Source: Cellulosimicrobium cellulans (GTDB lineage Bacteria; Actinomycetota; Actinomycetes; Actinomycetales; Cellulomonadaceae). Taken from it: a DNA stretch of 63,360 nucleotides. The notes beneath the pieces are model-generated. The model made no database searches and had not been told where the DNA came from. It saw only the letters and a list, made by a program, of their open reading frames with translations. The position numbers were made by a program, and so were the translations under genes. Position 1 is the stretch's first letter, and each line of letters opens with the position of its first letter. The DNA lies in NCBI RefSeq assembly GCF_006539945.1, contig NZ_BJNZ01000026.1, positions 1 through 63,360 of the forward strand. The letters are read 5' to 3'. Shown piece after piece: positions 32,432-40,864 of this stretch.

Positions 32432-35400
32432 GCGACCACCCTCCTGCCCTCGGGCTGCACCGGGCACGCGCGCCGCACCGGGCACATCTCGCACAGCCCG
32501 TTCTGGCGGGCCGTGAACGTCGCCGCCGACATCGTGCCGGCCGCCTCCTCGACGAGGTCGCGCGCCCAGCTCGAGCCGTCCGGCGCCGGGTCGAGCGCGG
32601 GCTGCGGGACGACGGCGGGGCCGACGTGCGTGCTGCCCACGTAGACGAGCTGCGCCCCCGCGCTCCGCGTCCCCTCGGGCACGTCGAGCGCGCCCGCCTC
32701 GACCGCGAGCTGGTACGCGCCGAGCTGCGGGTGCTCGGCGCCCTCGGCCTTGGTCGCGGTGCGCCGTCCGGTCTTGAGGTCGACGACGCGGACCTTCCCC
32801 TCGCCCGCGGCCTCGACCCGGTCGATCGTCCCCCGGAGGCGCGCCCGCCCCACGGTCACGTCGAACGTCGGCTCGACGAGGAGCGGCTCGCCCGCCTGCG
32901 CCACGTAGGCCGCGAGCTTCTCGATCATGCGTTCCGCACGACGGCGGAGCTGGCGCGTCGGCCAGCCCTCGGGGAGCGCGAGCTCGGCCCAGCGGCGGTC
33001 GAGCTCCGCGCGCAGCTCGGCGAGCGAACCCGACGGATGCGTCTCCGCGATCGAGTGCACGAGCGTGCCGAGGCTCTGGTGCGTGGCGTCCGGCGCCGTG
33101 CCGCCCGCGGCCTCGAGCGACCACCGCAACGGACAGGTCGAGACGGTCTCGACCTTCGACGGCGACACCGTGACGATCTCCTCCGCGCCGCGCAGGGGCG
33201 CGGCGCTCGACACGCCCGCGACGCCGTACCAGGTCTCGGGCCGCGCCTCCGCGACGCCGAGCTCGCCCAGGTCGGCCAGGAGCGTGGCCGCGGCGACCGC
33301 GCGCGCGTCCGGCGCGCCGTCCTCGGCGGACCCGCCCGCGCGGGCCTCGCGCGCCGCCGCCTCGACGAGCACGCCGCGCGCGGCGGCGACGAGCCCCCGC
33401 AGGTCGAGCGGGGCACCGACGCGCGCGTGACGGCGCGCGTCCGGGTCCGCGCCGGGTGCCGGGGCGGCGCCCGGCCCACCCGTCGCCACCGGCCGCGGGG
33501 ACCCGTCGTCGGGTCCGTCGGTGCCGTCCGGGCCCTCGTCCGGCCCCTCGGGAGCGGCGGGCGGGACGACGAGGTCGCAGAACACCGACGGCGCCTCCTC
33601 CGCGTCCTGGACCGCCGTCACCACGAGCCGCCGGGTCGCGCGCGACGTCGCGACGACGAACGCCCGCAGCTCGTCGGCCAGCACCTGGGCGCGCGCCTGG
33701 GACCCGACGCCGTGCGCGTCGTGCGCGCGGCCCGCGAGCAGCTCGACGAGCGCCTGCGACCCGAGCAGCGAGTCGCGCAGGCGCAGGTCCGGCCAGACGC
33801 CGTCCTGCACGCCCGCCACCACGACGACGTCCCACTCGCGCCCCGCGGCACCCGCGGGCGTCAGCGCCGCCACGGCGTCGGCGCCGCTCGCGCTCGCCGC
33901 GAGCGAGTCGGCCGGCAGGTCCTGCGACGCGAGGTACTCGACGAACGCCTCGGCCGGCGCACCGGGCATGCGGTCCACGAACGTCTCCGCCGCGCGGAAG
34001 AGCGCGAGCACCGCGTCGAGGTCGCGGTCCGCGCGCGCCCCGGCCGGGCCGCCGTCGAGCGCCGCCGTCCGCCACCGCTCCGCGAGACCGGTCGCCGCCC
34101 ACACCGCCCACAGCACGGTCTGGGCCGTCGCGCCGGGCTCGGCCGCCGCCGCCCGGCCCGCCGCGAGCGCCCGCGCGACGGCGGCCGGCCCGCGCCGCAC
34201 GGTCGGCGGCAGCGTCGCGGCGCGTGCCGGGTCCAGCAGCAGCTCGACGAGCAGCGCGTCCGACGACCGCCCGCCCCCGCCCTCGAGCTCCTCCGCGCGC
34301 AGCGCGCGCCGCAGCCGACGGAGCGCGACGACGTCCAGGGCGCCGACCGGCGACGTGAGCAGGGCCGCGGCGGTGAACGGGTCCAGGGCCCCGACGTCGT
34401 CCGCGTCCGCGACGCAGACGCGGACCGCGGCGAGCAGCGGCGCGACGGCCGGCTCGTCGCGCAGCGGGACGTCGGAGCCGAGCAGCGTGACCGGCACCGA
34501 GGCGGCGACGAGCTCGCGACGCAGCGCCGCGAGGCGGGTCCCGGTGCGGGCGACGACCGCCATCCGGTGCCACGGGATGCCGTGCAGCAGGTGCTCGGAC
34601 CGCAGCTCGCGCGCCACGAACGCGGCCTCCTGCGCGACGGCGGAGAGCACGACGACCTGGACGGGCGCGGCGGCCCTGGGCTCGCCGGCCGCGCCGGCCC
34701 CCGACGGCACGACCGGCGGACCGACCACGTCGTCCGAGCCCGCGTCGACCGGCACGCCCCGGGGCGCAGCACCGCGGTGCACCGCGCCGGCGACGGTCCC
34801 GACCTGCGCGGCGACCCGGCGCGTCACGTCCCGCAGCGCGGCATCCTGCCGCCACGCCGTGCCGAGCACGGCCACCCGCGCGCCGAGCTCGCCCCGCCGC
34901 GCCCCGTCCCGCCGGGCGGGTGCCGAGGCGCGACCGACGAGTCCCGGGCTCGCGCCGCGGAACGTCTGCACCGCGGAGTCGGGGTCGCCGAGCAGCACGA
35001 GCCGTGCGCCGTCGTCGTGCAGCACGTGCAGGAGCCGCGCGGTCGCGACCGTGGCCTCCTGGTAGTCGTCGACGACGACGAGGTCCCAGCGTGGCCGCGC
35101 GGCGTCGGGCACCTCGTCGTCCCACGCGAGGAGGGCCTCGGCCGCCTCGTCGACCACGATCGCCGGGTCGAACCGGGCGCCCGCGTCCGGGGTCCCCGAG
35201 CGCAGCGCGGTCACGTCGAGGTACTCCGCGAAGAGCTGGGCGCCCAGCGACCACTCGGGCCGCTCGTAGCGGTCTCCGAGCGCGGCGAGGTCGGCGGGCG
35301 TCAGGCCGCGCTCCGCCGCGCGCATGAGGAGGTCGCGGAGCTCCTGGCGCAGGCCCCGGAGCCCGAGCGCCTCCTCGGGCAGGCCGGGCGGCAGGACCAG

Positions 35401-35898
35401 GGGCGAGCCCAGGTGCGCGAGGTCGCCCTCCAGGTGGCCCTCCAGCAGCTCGGAGAGCACGAGGTCCTGCTCAGGTCCGGAGATGAGCGTCGGGACGGGC
35501 TCCCCGAGCGCGGCCGCGCGCTCGCGCAGCACGGCGAAGGCCGCCGAGGCCGCGGTGCGCACCATCGGCGCACCGACGGTGCGCCGGGCGCGGGCCGACA
35601 GGCGGTCGCGGAGCGACGCGGCAGCACGCCGGGACGAGGCGAGGAGCAGGACGCGCTCCGGGGCGAGGCCGTCGGCGAGCGCCGCGAGCACGACCTCCTG
35701 CGCCACGAGCGTCTTCCCGGTGCCGGGCGCCCCGACGACGAGCGTCGCGCCCGGCCCGGCCGCCGCGGCGAGCGCCGCGCGCTGGGAGTCGTCGAGCGTG
35801 ACGTCGGCCTCGTGGTCGCGCGGCCGCGCGACGAGGCGAGGGGCGGTCGTCCGGGGCACGGACCCGATCCCATCACGGGCCACCCACACCGTGGGCAT
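32428..35898 (-). CDS. adnA: AdnA-like helicase-nuclease with iron-sulfur cluster
   Basis: A 1156-residue partner of AdnB. The motor domain has Walker A GAPGTGKT, a diverged motif II VVDDYQEATV and GDPDSAVQTFRGA. The C-terminal nuclease has VVDLKTGRR and PQLGAYQLAV. Four cysteines (one in STCPLRW, then CEMCPVRRAC) should hold a 4Fe-4S cluster, as in AddB/AdnAB-type nucleases. The ATG at 35898 has no ribosome site; a GTG 13 codons later (35859, reading VPRTTAPRL) is equally plausible. It is translationally coupled to adnB by a 4-bp overlap. Confidence 0.88.
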   Translation of the reverse strand: MPTVWVARDGIGSVPRTTAPRLVARPRDHEADVTLDDSQRAALAAAAGPGATLVVGAPGTGKTLVAQEVVLAALADGLAPERVLLLASSRRAAASLRDRLSARARRTVGAPMVRTAASAAFAVLRERAAALGEPVPTLISGPEQDLVLSELLEGHLEGDLAHLGSPLVLPPGLPEEALGLRGLRQELRDLLMRAAERGLTPADLAALGDRYERPEWSLGAQLFAEYLDVTALRSGTPDAGARFDPAIVVDEAAEALLAWDDEVPDAARPRWDLVVVDDYQEATVATARLLHVLHDDGARLVLLGDPDSAVQTFRGASPGLVGRASAPARRDGARRGELGARVAVLGTAWRQDAALRDVTRRVAAQVGTVAGAVHRGAAPRGVPVDAGSDDVVGPPVVPSGAGAAGEPRAAAPVQVVVLSAVAQEAAFVARELRSEHLLHGIPWHRMAVVARTGTRLAALRRELVAASVPVTLLGSDVPLRDEPAVAPLLAAVRVCVADADDVGALDPFTAAALLTSPVGALDVVALRRLRRALRAEELEGGGGRSSDALLVELLLDPARAATLPPTVRRGPAAVARALAAGRAAAAEPGATAQTVLWAVWAATGLAERWRTAALDGGPAGARADRDLDAVLALFRAAETFVDRMPGAPAEAFVEYLASQDLPADSLAASASGADAVAALTPAGAAGREWDVVVVAGVQDGVWPDLRLRDSLLGSQALVELLAGRAHDAHGVGSQARAQVLADELRAFVVATSRATRRLVVTAVQDAEEAPSVFCDLVVPPAAPEGPDEGPDGTDGPDDGSPRPVATGGPGAAPAPGADPDARRHARVGAPLDLRGLVAAARGVLVEAAAREARAGGSAEDGAPDARAVAAATLLADLGELGVAEARPETWYGVAGVSSAAPLRGAEEIVTVSPSKVETVSTCPLRWSLEAAGGTAPDATHQSLGTLVHSIAETHPSGSLAELRAELDRRWAELALPEGWPTRQLRRRAERMIEKLAAYVAQAGEPLLVEPTFDVTVGRARLRGTIDRVEAAGEGKVRVVDLKTGRRTATKAEGAEHPQLGAYQLAVEAGALDVPEGTRSAGAQLVYVGSTHVGPAVVPQPALDPAPDGSSWARDLVEEAAGTMSAATFTARQNGLCEMCPVRRACPVQPEGRRVVA

Positions 35899-35923
35899 CG
35901 CCGACGGCGCGGCGAGAGCGCCG

Positions 35924-36886
35924 TTACGGCACGGGCCACCCGTTGGTCAGGCACCCCTGGGCCGAGATCGACTGCTGCACCATCACCGGCGCGACGGCCC
36001 CCGGGGCCGGGCAGTCCTCGTGGCCGTGCCCGAGCACGTGACCCACCTCGTGGTTCACCAGGTACTGGCGGTACGTCGCGACGTCGTCACCGAAGTCGGG
36101 GGCGCCGAGCACCCAGCGCTCGAAGTTGAGCACCGCGACGCCGGACACGGAGTTGCCGCACGAGTACTTCCCCTCGGTCGCGAGCGGGGCGCACATCCGG
36201 TCGGTCGTCGCGGGGCTCGCGAGCACGACGCGGATCGAGGCGTCGTCGGCAGCCGTCCGGGAGAACGTCACGCCGTCGGGGCCGGACCACCCGCGCGGGT
36301 CGTTGAGCGTGGCGAGCACCGCCGTCGCGAGGACCTCGCCGTCCACGGGCAGGCCCTGCTCGACCTCGACCCGCACGGACCGCACGGTGCCCGTCCCGGG
36401 AGCCGGGGCCTCGCCCGGGACGACGTCGAGCGCGCCCCCGAGGTCGGGCGCGACGACGACCTCGCCCACGAGCCCGGAGCCCGGCTCCGCGACCGGCTCC
36501 GCGGGCGTCGTCGGCGTGGGCTCCGGCTCCGGCTCCGCCTCGGCCGCCGGCGGCGGCGGGTCCGCAGGAGCGAGCGGCACGACCACGTCCGGGCGCGGTG
36601 CGACGCGCTCGTGGAGCTCCGGCCCCTGCGCGACGTCGCCGGCGCGCTCCACGCCGGACCGGCTCGCCGCGTCGGCCTCGGCGCGCACCGGAGCGGGCGG
36701 GTCCTCGCGGTCCGCCGAGACGGGCGCGGTCACGCTCGCGACGTCCCACACCTCCGCCGTCGCCGCGCCGCCGCCGAACCCGACCACGAGGCAGGCGGCG
36801 ACCGCCGCACCGTGCCGCACGCCCCGCGAGGAGCGCTTCACGCGAGCTGTCGACGGCCGGTTCGGGGGGGTATGTCTGTCGGGCAC
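35924..36886 (-). CDS. DUF3152 membrane/secreted zincin-like protein
   Basis: A 320-residue protein. A N-terminal hydrophobic segment (about 28-45, GAAVAACLVVGFGG) acts as signal or anchor. A Pro/Glu-rich linker follows, then a C-terminal DUF3152 domain with the metzincin-like zinc motif HEVGHVLGHGH. Cysteines in the mature part (for example KYSCGN and HEDCPAPG) may form disulfides outside the cell. It is homologous to Rv3207c by position and family. GTG was chosen to place a basic tail before the membrane segment. Confidence 0.87.
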   Translation of the reverse strand: MPDRHTPPNRPSTARVKRSSRGVRHGAAVAACLVVGFGGGAATAEVWDVASVTAPVSADREDPPAPVRAEADAASRSGVERAGDVAQGPELHERVAPRPDVVVPLAPADPPPPAAEAEPEPEPTPTTPAEPVAEPGSGLVGEVVVAPDLGGALDVVPGEAPAPGTGTVRSVRVEVEQGLPVDGEVLATAVLATLNDPRGWSGPDGVTFSRTAADDASIRVVLASPATTDRMCAPLATEGKYSCGNSVSGVAVLNFERWVLGAPDFGDDVATYRQYLVNHEVGHVLGHGHEDCPAPGAVAPVMVQQSISAQGCLTNGWPVP

Positions 36887-36898
36887 CCGCCCATCGTC
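36887..36898 (-). promoter_or_regulatory. Candidate leaderless promoter of DUF3152 gene
   Basis: GACGAT (36893-36898, minus strand) lies exactly 6 nt before the GTG. It is a weaker match to TANNNT, but has the same spacing as others in the window. Confidence 0.4.
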
Positions 36899-36940
36899 CC
36901 ACTCCTCGCGACGCCCGGTCGACACGAGGCACGGTTTCCG

Positions 36941-36952
36941 TATCCTCCCCCC
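36941..36952 (+). promoter_or_regulatory. Candidate leaderless promoter of tetR-type gene
   Basis: TATCCT (36941-36946), then six C residues, then the ATG; no Shine-Dalgarno sequence. Confidence 0.65.
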
Positions 36953-37738
36953 ATGACGGGAGCCACCGGGGGACGCGGGCGCGGCACGGCCGGGCCGCCC
37001 GCCGCCGCGCGCACCCGGATGCCCCGGGACGAGCGGCGGACGCAGCTCCTGACGATCGCCGAGGAGCTCTTCGCCTCCCACGGCTACCACCACATCTCGA
37101 TGGACGACATCGCGGACCGCGCCGGGGTCGGCAAGCCCGTGCTCTACCGGCACTTCCCGTCGAAGCTCGACCTCTACCTCGCGCTCATCGACGACCAGGG
37201 CGACCGCCTCGTCCGCGCCGTCCACGTCACGCTCGACCCGTTCCGCGAGCCGGCCCCCGGCATCTCCGCGAGCGACCTCGACGCTCTCGCGGTCGACGGT
37301 CTCGCCGTGATCGAGGGCATCGTCCGGGCGTACGTCGCCTACGCGCGCACGGCCGGCAGGTCCGCGGCGCTGCTCTTCGAGTCCGACGTCATGCGCGACC
37401 CGGTGGTGCGGGCGCGGGTGCTCGCTCCCGACGCCCGCATCGCGGGGGCGTTCGCCGACGTGCTCGTCCGGATCACCGACCTCGACGCCGACGAGGCGCT
37501 CGTCGTCTCGCGGACGTGCACGGCCGTGGGCCGGGCGGCGGCGACCGAGGCCGTCCGTCCGGACGGGACCGCGTCGGCCGACGACGTCACGCGTCTCGTC
37601 CCGCGCCTCGTCTGGCGCGGCGTGCACGGGATGCTGCGCCGTCCGCGGACCGGAGCGCCGGACGCCGCGGGGGCGCCGCCCGCCGGCGTCGCCACCGGAC
37701 CGGGCGCCGCGCTCGACGGCTCGGCCGCGGGAATCTGA
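36953..37738 (+). CDS. TetR-family transcriptional regulator
   Basis: A 261-residue protein. A flexible N-terminus precedes the TetR helix-turn-helix (about 27-72): TIAEELFASHGY, ISMDDIADRAGVGKPVLYRHF, SKLDLYLALI. The C-terminal ligand-binding part and a Pro/Ala-rich tail are less conserved. It is the positional equivalent of Rv3208. Its target is unknown; the short divergent space with the DUF3152 gene makes that gene a candidate. Confidence 0.9.
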   Translation: MTGATGGRGRGTAGPPAAARTRMPRDERRTQLLTIAEELFASHGYHHISMDDIADRAGVGKPVLYRHFPSKLDLYLALIDDQGDRLVRAVHVTLDPFREPAPGISASDLDALAVDGLAVIEGIVRAYVAYARTAGRSAALLFESDVMRDPVVRARVLAPDARIAGAFADVLVRITDLDADEALVVSRTCTAVGRAAATEAVRPDGTASADDVTRLVPRLVWRGVHGMLRRPRTGAPDAAGAPPAGVATGPGAALDGSAAGI

Positions 37739-37832
37739 CTACTATCGAACGCGTTGTCGCCGGTGGGACGCCCACGGGCGGACCGAGGCCCGTCGTCGCT
37801 GCGCCTGGCGCAGCCGCTGTGAGGAGATCTGA

Positions 37833-38057
37833 GTGGAAGTCACGATCGGTGTGCAGAACCTGGCCCGCGAGCTCGTCGTCGACACGGACCTGTCCGCCGA
37901 GGCCGTGGCGACGGCCGTCGCCGACGCGCTCGGCGGCGCCCCCGCCCTCGAGCTCACCGACTCGCGCGGTCGCCGCGTGATCATCCCGACGGCGTCGCTC
38001 GGCTACGTCGAGATCGGCACGGAGGAGCAGCGCAAGGTCGGTTTCGGCTCTCTCTGA
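37833..38057 (+). CDS. DUF3107 family protein (TB9.4-like)
   Basis: A 74-residue cytosolic protein matching the DUF3107 family, recognised by VTIGVQNLARELVVDTD and IPTASLGYVEIG. The function is unknown; the M. tuberculosis equivalent is known as TB9.4. GAGGAG lies 6 nt before the GTG. TACTAT (37740-37745) is a good -10, giving a leader of about 80 nt. A 15-bp terminator follows. Confidence 0.92.
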   Translation: MEVTIGVQNLARELVVDTDLSAEAVATAVADALGGAPALELTDSRGRRVIIPTASLGYVEIGTEEQRKVGFGSL

Positions 38058-38081
38058 CCGCCTCGACCTGACCGTCACGAC

Positions 38082-38115
38082 AGCCGCCGTCGCGCCCCCG
38101 GGCGCGGCGGCGGCT
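38082..38115. terminator. Bidirectional terminator
   Basis: A 15-bp stem (38082-38096 with 38101-38115, one wobble) and a CCCG loop lie between the convergent DUF3107 and ferritin-like genes. Confidence 0.75.
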
Positions 38116-38118
38116 TCG

Positions 38119-38832
38119 TCATGCTGCCAGACCCAGGCGGTCCATGCGCCGGGAGTGCTCCGCCGTGAGGCGCGAGAAGACCCACGACTGCGTCGCGGGC
38201 GCCGGTCCGGTCGACGCGGCCCCGGCCGTCGCGTCGGTCCCCGCGGCGACGAGACGCGCGAGCGCGGGCCGCTGGGCGAGGACGACGCCGACGACGCCCA
38301 GCGCCTCGCCGACGAGGCGCCGGCCCCACAGCGCGAGCCGGGACGCGAGCACCGGGTCCGCGGCGGCGGCGTCCGCGATGACCGGGGCGTAGCGCTGCGA
38401 CGGCGTGTCCTGCGTGAGCGCCTCCACGACGACGTCGCGCGACCGCTCGTCGAGGCCCTGCGCGGCGAGCAGGCAGAAGTCGTCGGCGACGCCCTGGCCC
38501 ACGTACCCCTTGAGGATCCCCTCCCACCACGTGCTGGGGCGGGTGCGCGCGTCGAAGTCGTCGAACAGGCCGTCGAACGCGGTCATGCAGTCGGCGGGGT
38601 CCCCGCCCAGCTCGTCGACGCGGACGAGGACGCGCTCCTGCCGGTCGAGCATCGCCGCCGCGAGCCGCGAGAGCGCCTGCCGCTGCCGCAGCGTCGGGGC
38701 GTGGGCGGCGTCGCCCGCGAGGCGGCCGAAGCTCGCGAGCTCGGTGTAGGCGACGAGGCCGAGCAGCTCGACGGCGTCCGCGTGGTCCGCCGTGTGCAGG
38801 GTCAGGGGGCTCGCGTGCTCGGCGTCGCTCAT
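38119..38832 (-). CDS. Ferritin-like fold protein (MiaE-like)
   Basis: A 237-residue helical protein of the actinobacterial ferritin-like family that follows TetR and DUF3107 genes (Rv3210c position). Helical metal-site-type segments are ELLGLVAYTELASFGRL and LDRQERVLVRVDEL. It is sometimes annotated as a tRNA 2-methylthio-N6-isopentenyladenosine hydroxylase-like protein; I cannot confirm an iron site from sequence alone. The ATG is leaderless. Confidence 0.8.
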   Translation of the reverse strand: MSDAEHASPLTLHTADHADAVELLGLVAYTELASFGRLAGDAAHAPTLRQRQALSRLAAAMLDRQERVLVRVDELGGDPADCMTAFDGLFDDFDARTRPSTWWEGILKGYVGQGVADDFCLLAAQGLDERSRDVVVEALTQDTPSQRYAPVIADAAAADPVLASRLALWGRRLVGEALGVVGVVLAQRPALARLVAAGTDATAGAASTGPAPATQSWVFSRLTAEHSRRMDRLGLAA

Positions 38833-38844
38833 CGGGCCAGGATA
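38833..38844 (-). promoter_or_regulatory. Candidate leaderless promoter of ferritin-like gene
   Basis: TATCCT (38839-38844, minus strand) lies exactly 6 nt before the ATG. Confidence 0.65.
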
Positions 38845-39074
38845 GTTCTCCGATATCATGGCCGACGTACATCGGTTGCCCGGTCGTCCAGACCTCACGC
38901 TCGTCACGCGAACGACGACGGCACGGCACGGTCCGCAGCGCGGGCCGGGCCACGACATTCACGATCGGCTGCCGGCCACGAGGCGCGTACGACCGCGACC
39001 GGGAGGCTCTCCGGTACCGGGCCCACGACGGGCCCGCGGACGGTCGTGCGTGCCCGAACGAGACAGAGGCACCA
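38845..39074 (+). promoter_or_regulatory. Long leader of DEAD-box helicase gene
   Basis: About 230 bp without a convincing gene precede the helicase. TATCAT at 38854-38859 is a possible -10. CGGGCCC-ACGAC-GGGCCCG (39018-39036) forms a perfect 7-bp hairpin. A plus-strand frame from 38858 overlaps the helicase start in another frame and is not convincing. Cold-shock helicases often have long, structured leaders; that is inference here. Confidence 0.4.
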
Positions 39075-40754
39075 GTGACCACCACAGACGCGACCAGCAC
39101 CGACGCGACCCCTGACGTGAGCGCGGACGCGACGACCGTCGCCGCGAGCGTCCACGCGGACAACACCACCTTCGCCGACTTCGGCGTGCGCCAGGAGATC
39201 GTCGACGCGCTCTCCGACGCGGGGATCGTCCAGCCCTTCCCCATCCAGGCGATGACGCTGCCCGTCGCCATGTCCGGCCACGACATCATCGGCCAGGCCA
39301 AGACCGGTACGGGCAAGACCCTCGGCTTCGGCGTGCCGCTGCTGCACCGCGTCGTCGCCCCGGGCGAGCCCGGGTTCGACGAGCTCCCCTCCCCCGGCAA
39401 GCCGCAGGCGCTCGTCGTCGTCCCGACGCGCGAGCTCGCCGTCCAGGTCGCGAACGACCTCACCACGGCCTCCAAGCGCCGCTCGGTGCGCATCGTCCAG
39501 CTCTACGGCGGCCGTGCGTACGAGCCGCAGGTCGAGGCGCTGACGCGCGGTGTCGAGGTCGTCGTGGGCACCCCCGGCCGCATGATCGACCTCATGAACC
39601 AGGGCCATCTCAACCTCGCGCGCGCCGCGACCGTGGTCCTCGACGAGGCGGACGAGATGCTCGACCTCGGGTTCCTCCCGGACGTCGAGAAGATCCTGGC
39701 ACGCACGCCCGCGCAGCGGCACACGATGCTCTTCTCGGCGACCATGCCGGGCGCCGTCGTCTCGATGGCGCGCCGCTACATGAAGCAGCCGACGCACATC
39801 CGTGCGAACGACCCCGACGACGGCGGCCAGACGGTCAAGAACATCGAGCAGGTCGTCTACCGCGCGCACGCGCTGGACAAGGTCGAGATGCTCGCGCGCA
39901 TCCTCCAGGCAGACGGCCGCGGCCGCACGATCGTGTTCGCCCGGACCAAGCGCACCGCGGCGAAGGTCGCCGACGAGCTCGTCGACCGCGGCTTCGCGGC
40001 CGGCTCGATCCACGGCGACCTGGGCCAGGGTGCGCGCGAGCAGGCGCTGCGCGCGTTCCGCAACGGCAAGATCGACGTGCTCGTCGCGACGGACGTCGCG
40101 GCGCGCGGCATCGACGTCGAGGACGTCACCCACGTCGTGAACTACCAGTGCCCCGAGGACGAGAAGACCTACCTGCACCGCACCGGCCGCACCGGCCGCG
40201 CGGGCAACAAGGGCACCGCGGTCACGTTCGTCGACTGGGACGACATCCCCCGCTGGTCGCTCATCGACAAGGCCCTCGACCTCGGCATCCCCGAGCCGGT
40301 CGAGACGTACTCGAGCTCGCTGCACCTGTACACGGACCTGCACATCCCCGAGGGCACCAAGGGCCGCCTCCCCAAGGACCGACGCACCCTCGCCGGGCTC
40401 GACGCGGAGGAGATCGAGGACCTCGGCGAGACCGGCAAGCGGCACACGCCGGCCGGCGGTTCGCGCGGTCGCCAGGGCGGCCGGTCCGACGGTGGGCACC
40501 GCCGGGGCGACCAGGGCGACGGCGGTCGCTCGGGCGGCCAGGGCCGCTCGGGCGGGCGTCGCGCGGAGGGCGAGCGCTCGAGCAGCCGTCGCGAGGGCGA
40601 GCAGACCGACGCCACCGCGGGCGCGCCGTCCGAGAACGCGCCGTCCGAGGGCGGCGAGCGCCGTCGTCGGTCCCGGAACCGTCGCCGCACGCGCGGCGGC
40701 CGCCCCGTCGAGCAGCAGGGCGGCGCCGAGGCGGCCGCCCAGCCCGCGGAGTAG
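39075..40754 (+). CDS. DEAD-box ATP-dependent RNA helicase (RhlE/CshA-like)
   Basis: A 559-residue RNA helicase. Motif Q ends IVQPFPIQAM, motif I AKTGTGKT is at 75-82, and the Ser-Ala-Thr motif (motif III), DEADEMLDLGF and HRTGRTGR (motif VI) are all present. The C-terminal 100 residues are rich in Arg, Gly and Ser (RGG-like), typical of RNA-binding tails. It remodels structured RNA in ribosome assembly, mRNA decay or cold adaptation. It is the Rv3211 positional equivalent. The GTG start has only a weak ribosome site (GAGGC upstream). It ends at an exceptionally long terminator. Confidence 0.93.
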   Translation: MTTTDATSTDATPDVSADATTVAASVHADNTTFADFGVRQEIVDALSDAGIVQPFPIQAMTLPVAMSGHDIIGQAKTGTGKTLGFGVPLLHRVVAPGEPGFDELPSPGKPQALVVVPTRELAVQVANDLTTASKRRSVRIVQLYGGRAYEPQVEALTRGVEVVVGTPGRMIDLMNQGHLNLARAATVVLDEADEMLDLGFLPDVEKILARTPAQRHTMLFSATMPGAVVSMARRYMKQPTHIRANDPDDGGQTVKNIEQVVYRAHALDKVEMLARILQADGRGRTIVFARTKRTAAKVADELVDRGFAAGSIHGDLGQGAREQALRAFRNGKIDVLVATDVAARGIDVEDVTHVVNYQCPEDEKTYLHRTGRTGRAGNKGTAVTFVDWDDIPRWSLIDKALDLGIPEPVETYSSSLHLYTDLHIPEGTKGRLPKDRRTLAGLDAEEIEDLGETGKRHTPAGGSRGRQGGRSDGGHRRGDQGDGGRSGGQGRSGGRRAEGERSSSRREGEQTDATAGAPSENAPSEGGERRRRSRNRRRTRGGRPVEQQGGAEAAAQPAE

Positions 40755-40784
40755 TCCGCCGCCGGGCCCCGTCCCGTAGTCCGA

Positions 40785-40846
40785 CGACGAACCCCGGGTC
40801 CCTCCCCACGGCCACCGCGCCGTGGGGAGGGACCCGGGGTTCGTCG
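40785..40846. terminator. 27-bp perfect stem terminator
   Basis: 40785-40811 and 40820-40846 are perfect complements around an 8-nt loop (CCACCGCG). It lies between the convergent helicase and MFS genes and can serve both strands. Confidence 0.85.
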
Positions 40847-40864
40847 CGTCCGGGAGCGTCCCGG

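Noticed and set aside
28868-35254. A 2128-residue open frame spanning the two adn genes
   Set aside because: Its upstream half is Arg/Ala-rich shadow translation of adnA in another frame; adnB truly begins at the GTG overlapping the adnA stop at 32428-32431.
38858-39115. Small plus-strand ORF in the helicase leader
   Set aside because: It overlaps the helicase start in another frame, is rich in Arg/His/Pro like other shadows, and has no ribosome site.
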